Positions 63,796 to 64,000 of a DNA stretch of 64,000 bases are shown piece by piece. Positions within the stretch are counted from its first letter, which is position 1, and each line of letters opens with the position of its first letter. The position numbers were made by a program, and so were the translations under genes. Under the pieces are notes generated by a model. It made no database searches. It worked only from the letters and a program-made list of their open reading frames with translations, and was not told the DNA's origin. This stretch comes from Labilibaculum euxinicum (GTDB lineage: Bacteria > Bacteroidota > Bacteroidia > Bacteroidales > Marinifilaceae): the NCBI RefSeq assembly GCF_009795715.1, contig NZ_WTCR01000003.1:124001-188000 (forward strand), given 5' to 3'.

Positions 63796-64000
63796 CTGGC
63801 AGTTGTAGCGAGTTGTAGGTATTTGTCTATTTTTGAGTTAGATAAATCAATTAAAAAAGGCTTTTTATTGTCATTTTTTTGGATTTATTAACCCTATAAT
63901 TTCGTTAGTCAATAAAAATCCTCCGTTCCTAAATTTCACCAAAGTTTTTGAAACAAAATCCATCTAAAAATTGTAAATTAAATAGAACGAGTCTTAATAA

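Noticed and set aside
1-64000. rRNA, tRNA, insertion sequence or prophage
   Set aside because: Reading both strands gave no tRNA-like cloverleaf, rRNA motif, transposase or phage structural gene.

Overview
The window is AT-rich chromosomal DNA from a free-living member of the Bacteroidota, most likely a marine Bacteroidia lineage; a family-level name would be a guess. The reasons are a SusC/SusD glycan-uptake locus, a PorP/SprF-type protein paired with a giant protein that ends in a gliding-motility type sorting domain (type IX secretion), Y_Y_Y regulators, lipoprotein signals of Bacteroidota type, and many -7 boxes of the form TAnnTTTG. I found no rRNA, tRNA, insertion sequence or prophage.

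Layout. 1-2640: end of a likely TetR regulator followed by three same-strand genes (atypical SDR, CurA-like reductase, DJ-1/PfpI protein) that look like a reactive-aldehyde stress operon. 2770-4620: small SANT-like protein and a DEAD-box helicase. 4730-12780: alpha-2-macroglobulin lipoprotein plus PBP1C. 12890-19890: hybrid kinase, glutaminase, rhodanese, beta-carbonic anhydrase-like protein, secreted type-B carboxylesterase and RluF. 20014-23620: a Y_Y_Y/LuxR-type regulator, a 21-bp minisatellite and a small HTH gene. 23840-36623 (minus strand): a polysaccharide utilisation locus reading susC, susD, double-LamG lipoprotein, GH43, GH144-like, alpha/beta hydrolase and GH3. GH144 with GH3 suggests beta-1,2-glucan as a substrate (inference). 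37240-47777: a 3170-residue T9SS adhesin with 25 tandem units of exactly 210 bp, translationally coupled to its PorP/SprF partner. 47785-58342: two large hybrid sensor kinases, a shortened Y_Y_Y/LytS kinase, a class-IV aminotransferase, a cytosolic avidin-like protein and an isoaspartyl peptidase with a C9 tract abutting its start. 58734-63000: argS, ffh and folD. 63117-63800: a second 21-bp minisatellite related to the first, leading into small membrane-protein genes.

The least explained signals are the 21-bp minisatellite family, present twice on opposite strands and encoding M-V-x-D-S/Y heptads; the phase-locked, recently recombined 210-bp array of the adhesin; and G/C homopolymers placed where slippage would alter a start region or remove a secretion signal. 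The PUL, the A2M-PBP1C pair and the SprB-like/SprF pair follow known logic. Where the first in-frame codon is TTG or precedes a better signal peptide, I moved the start to the ATG that gives a credible N-terminus and say so.
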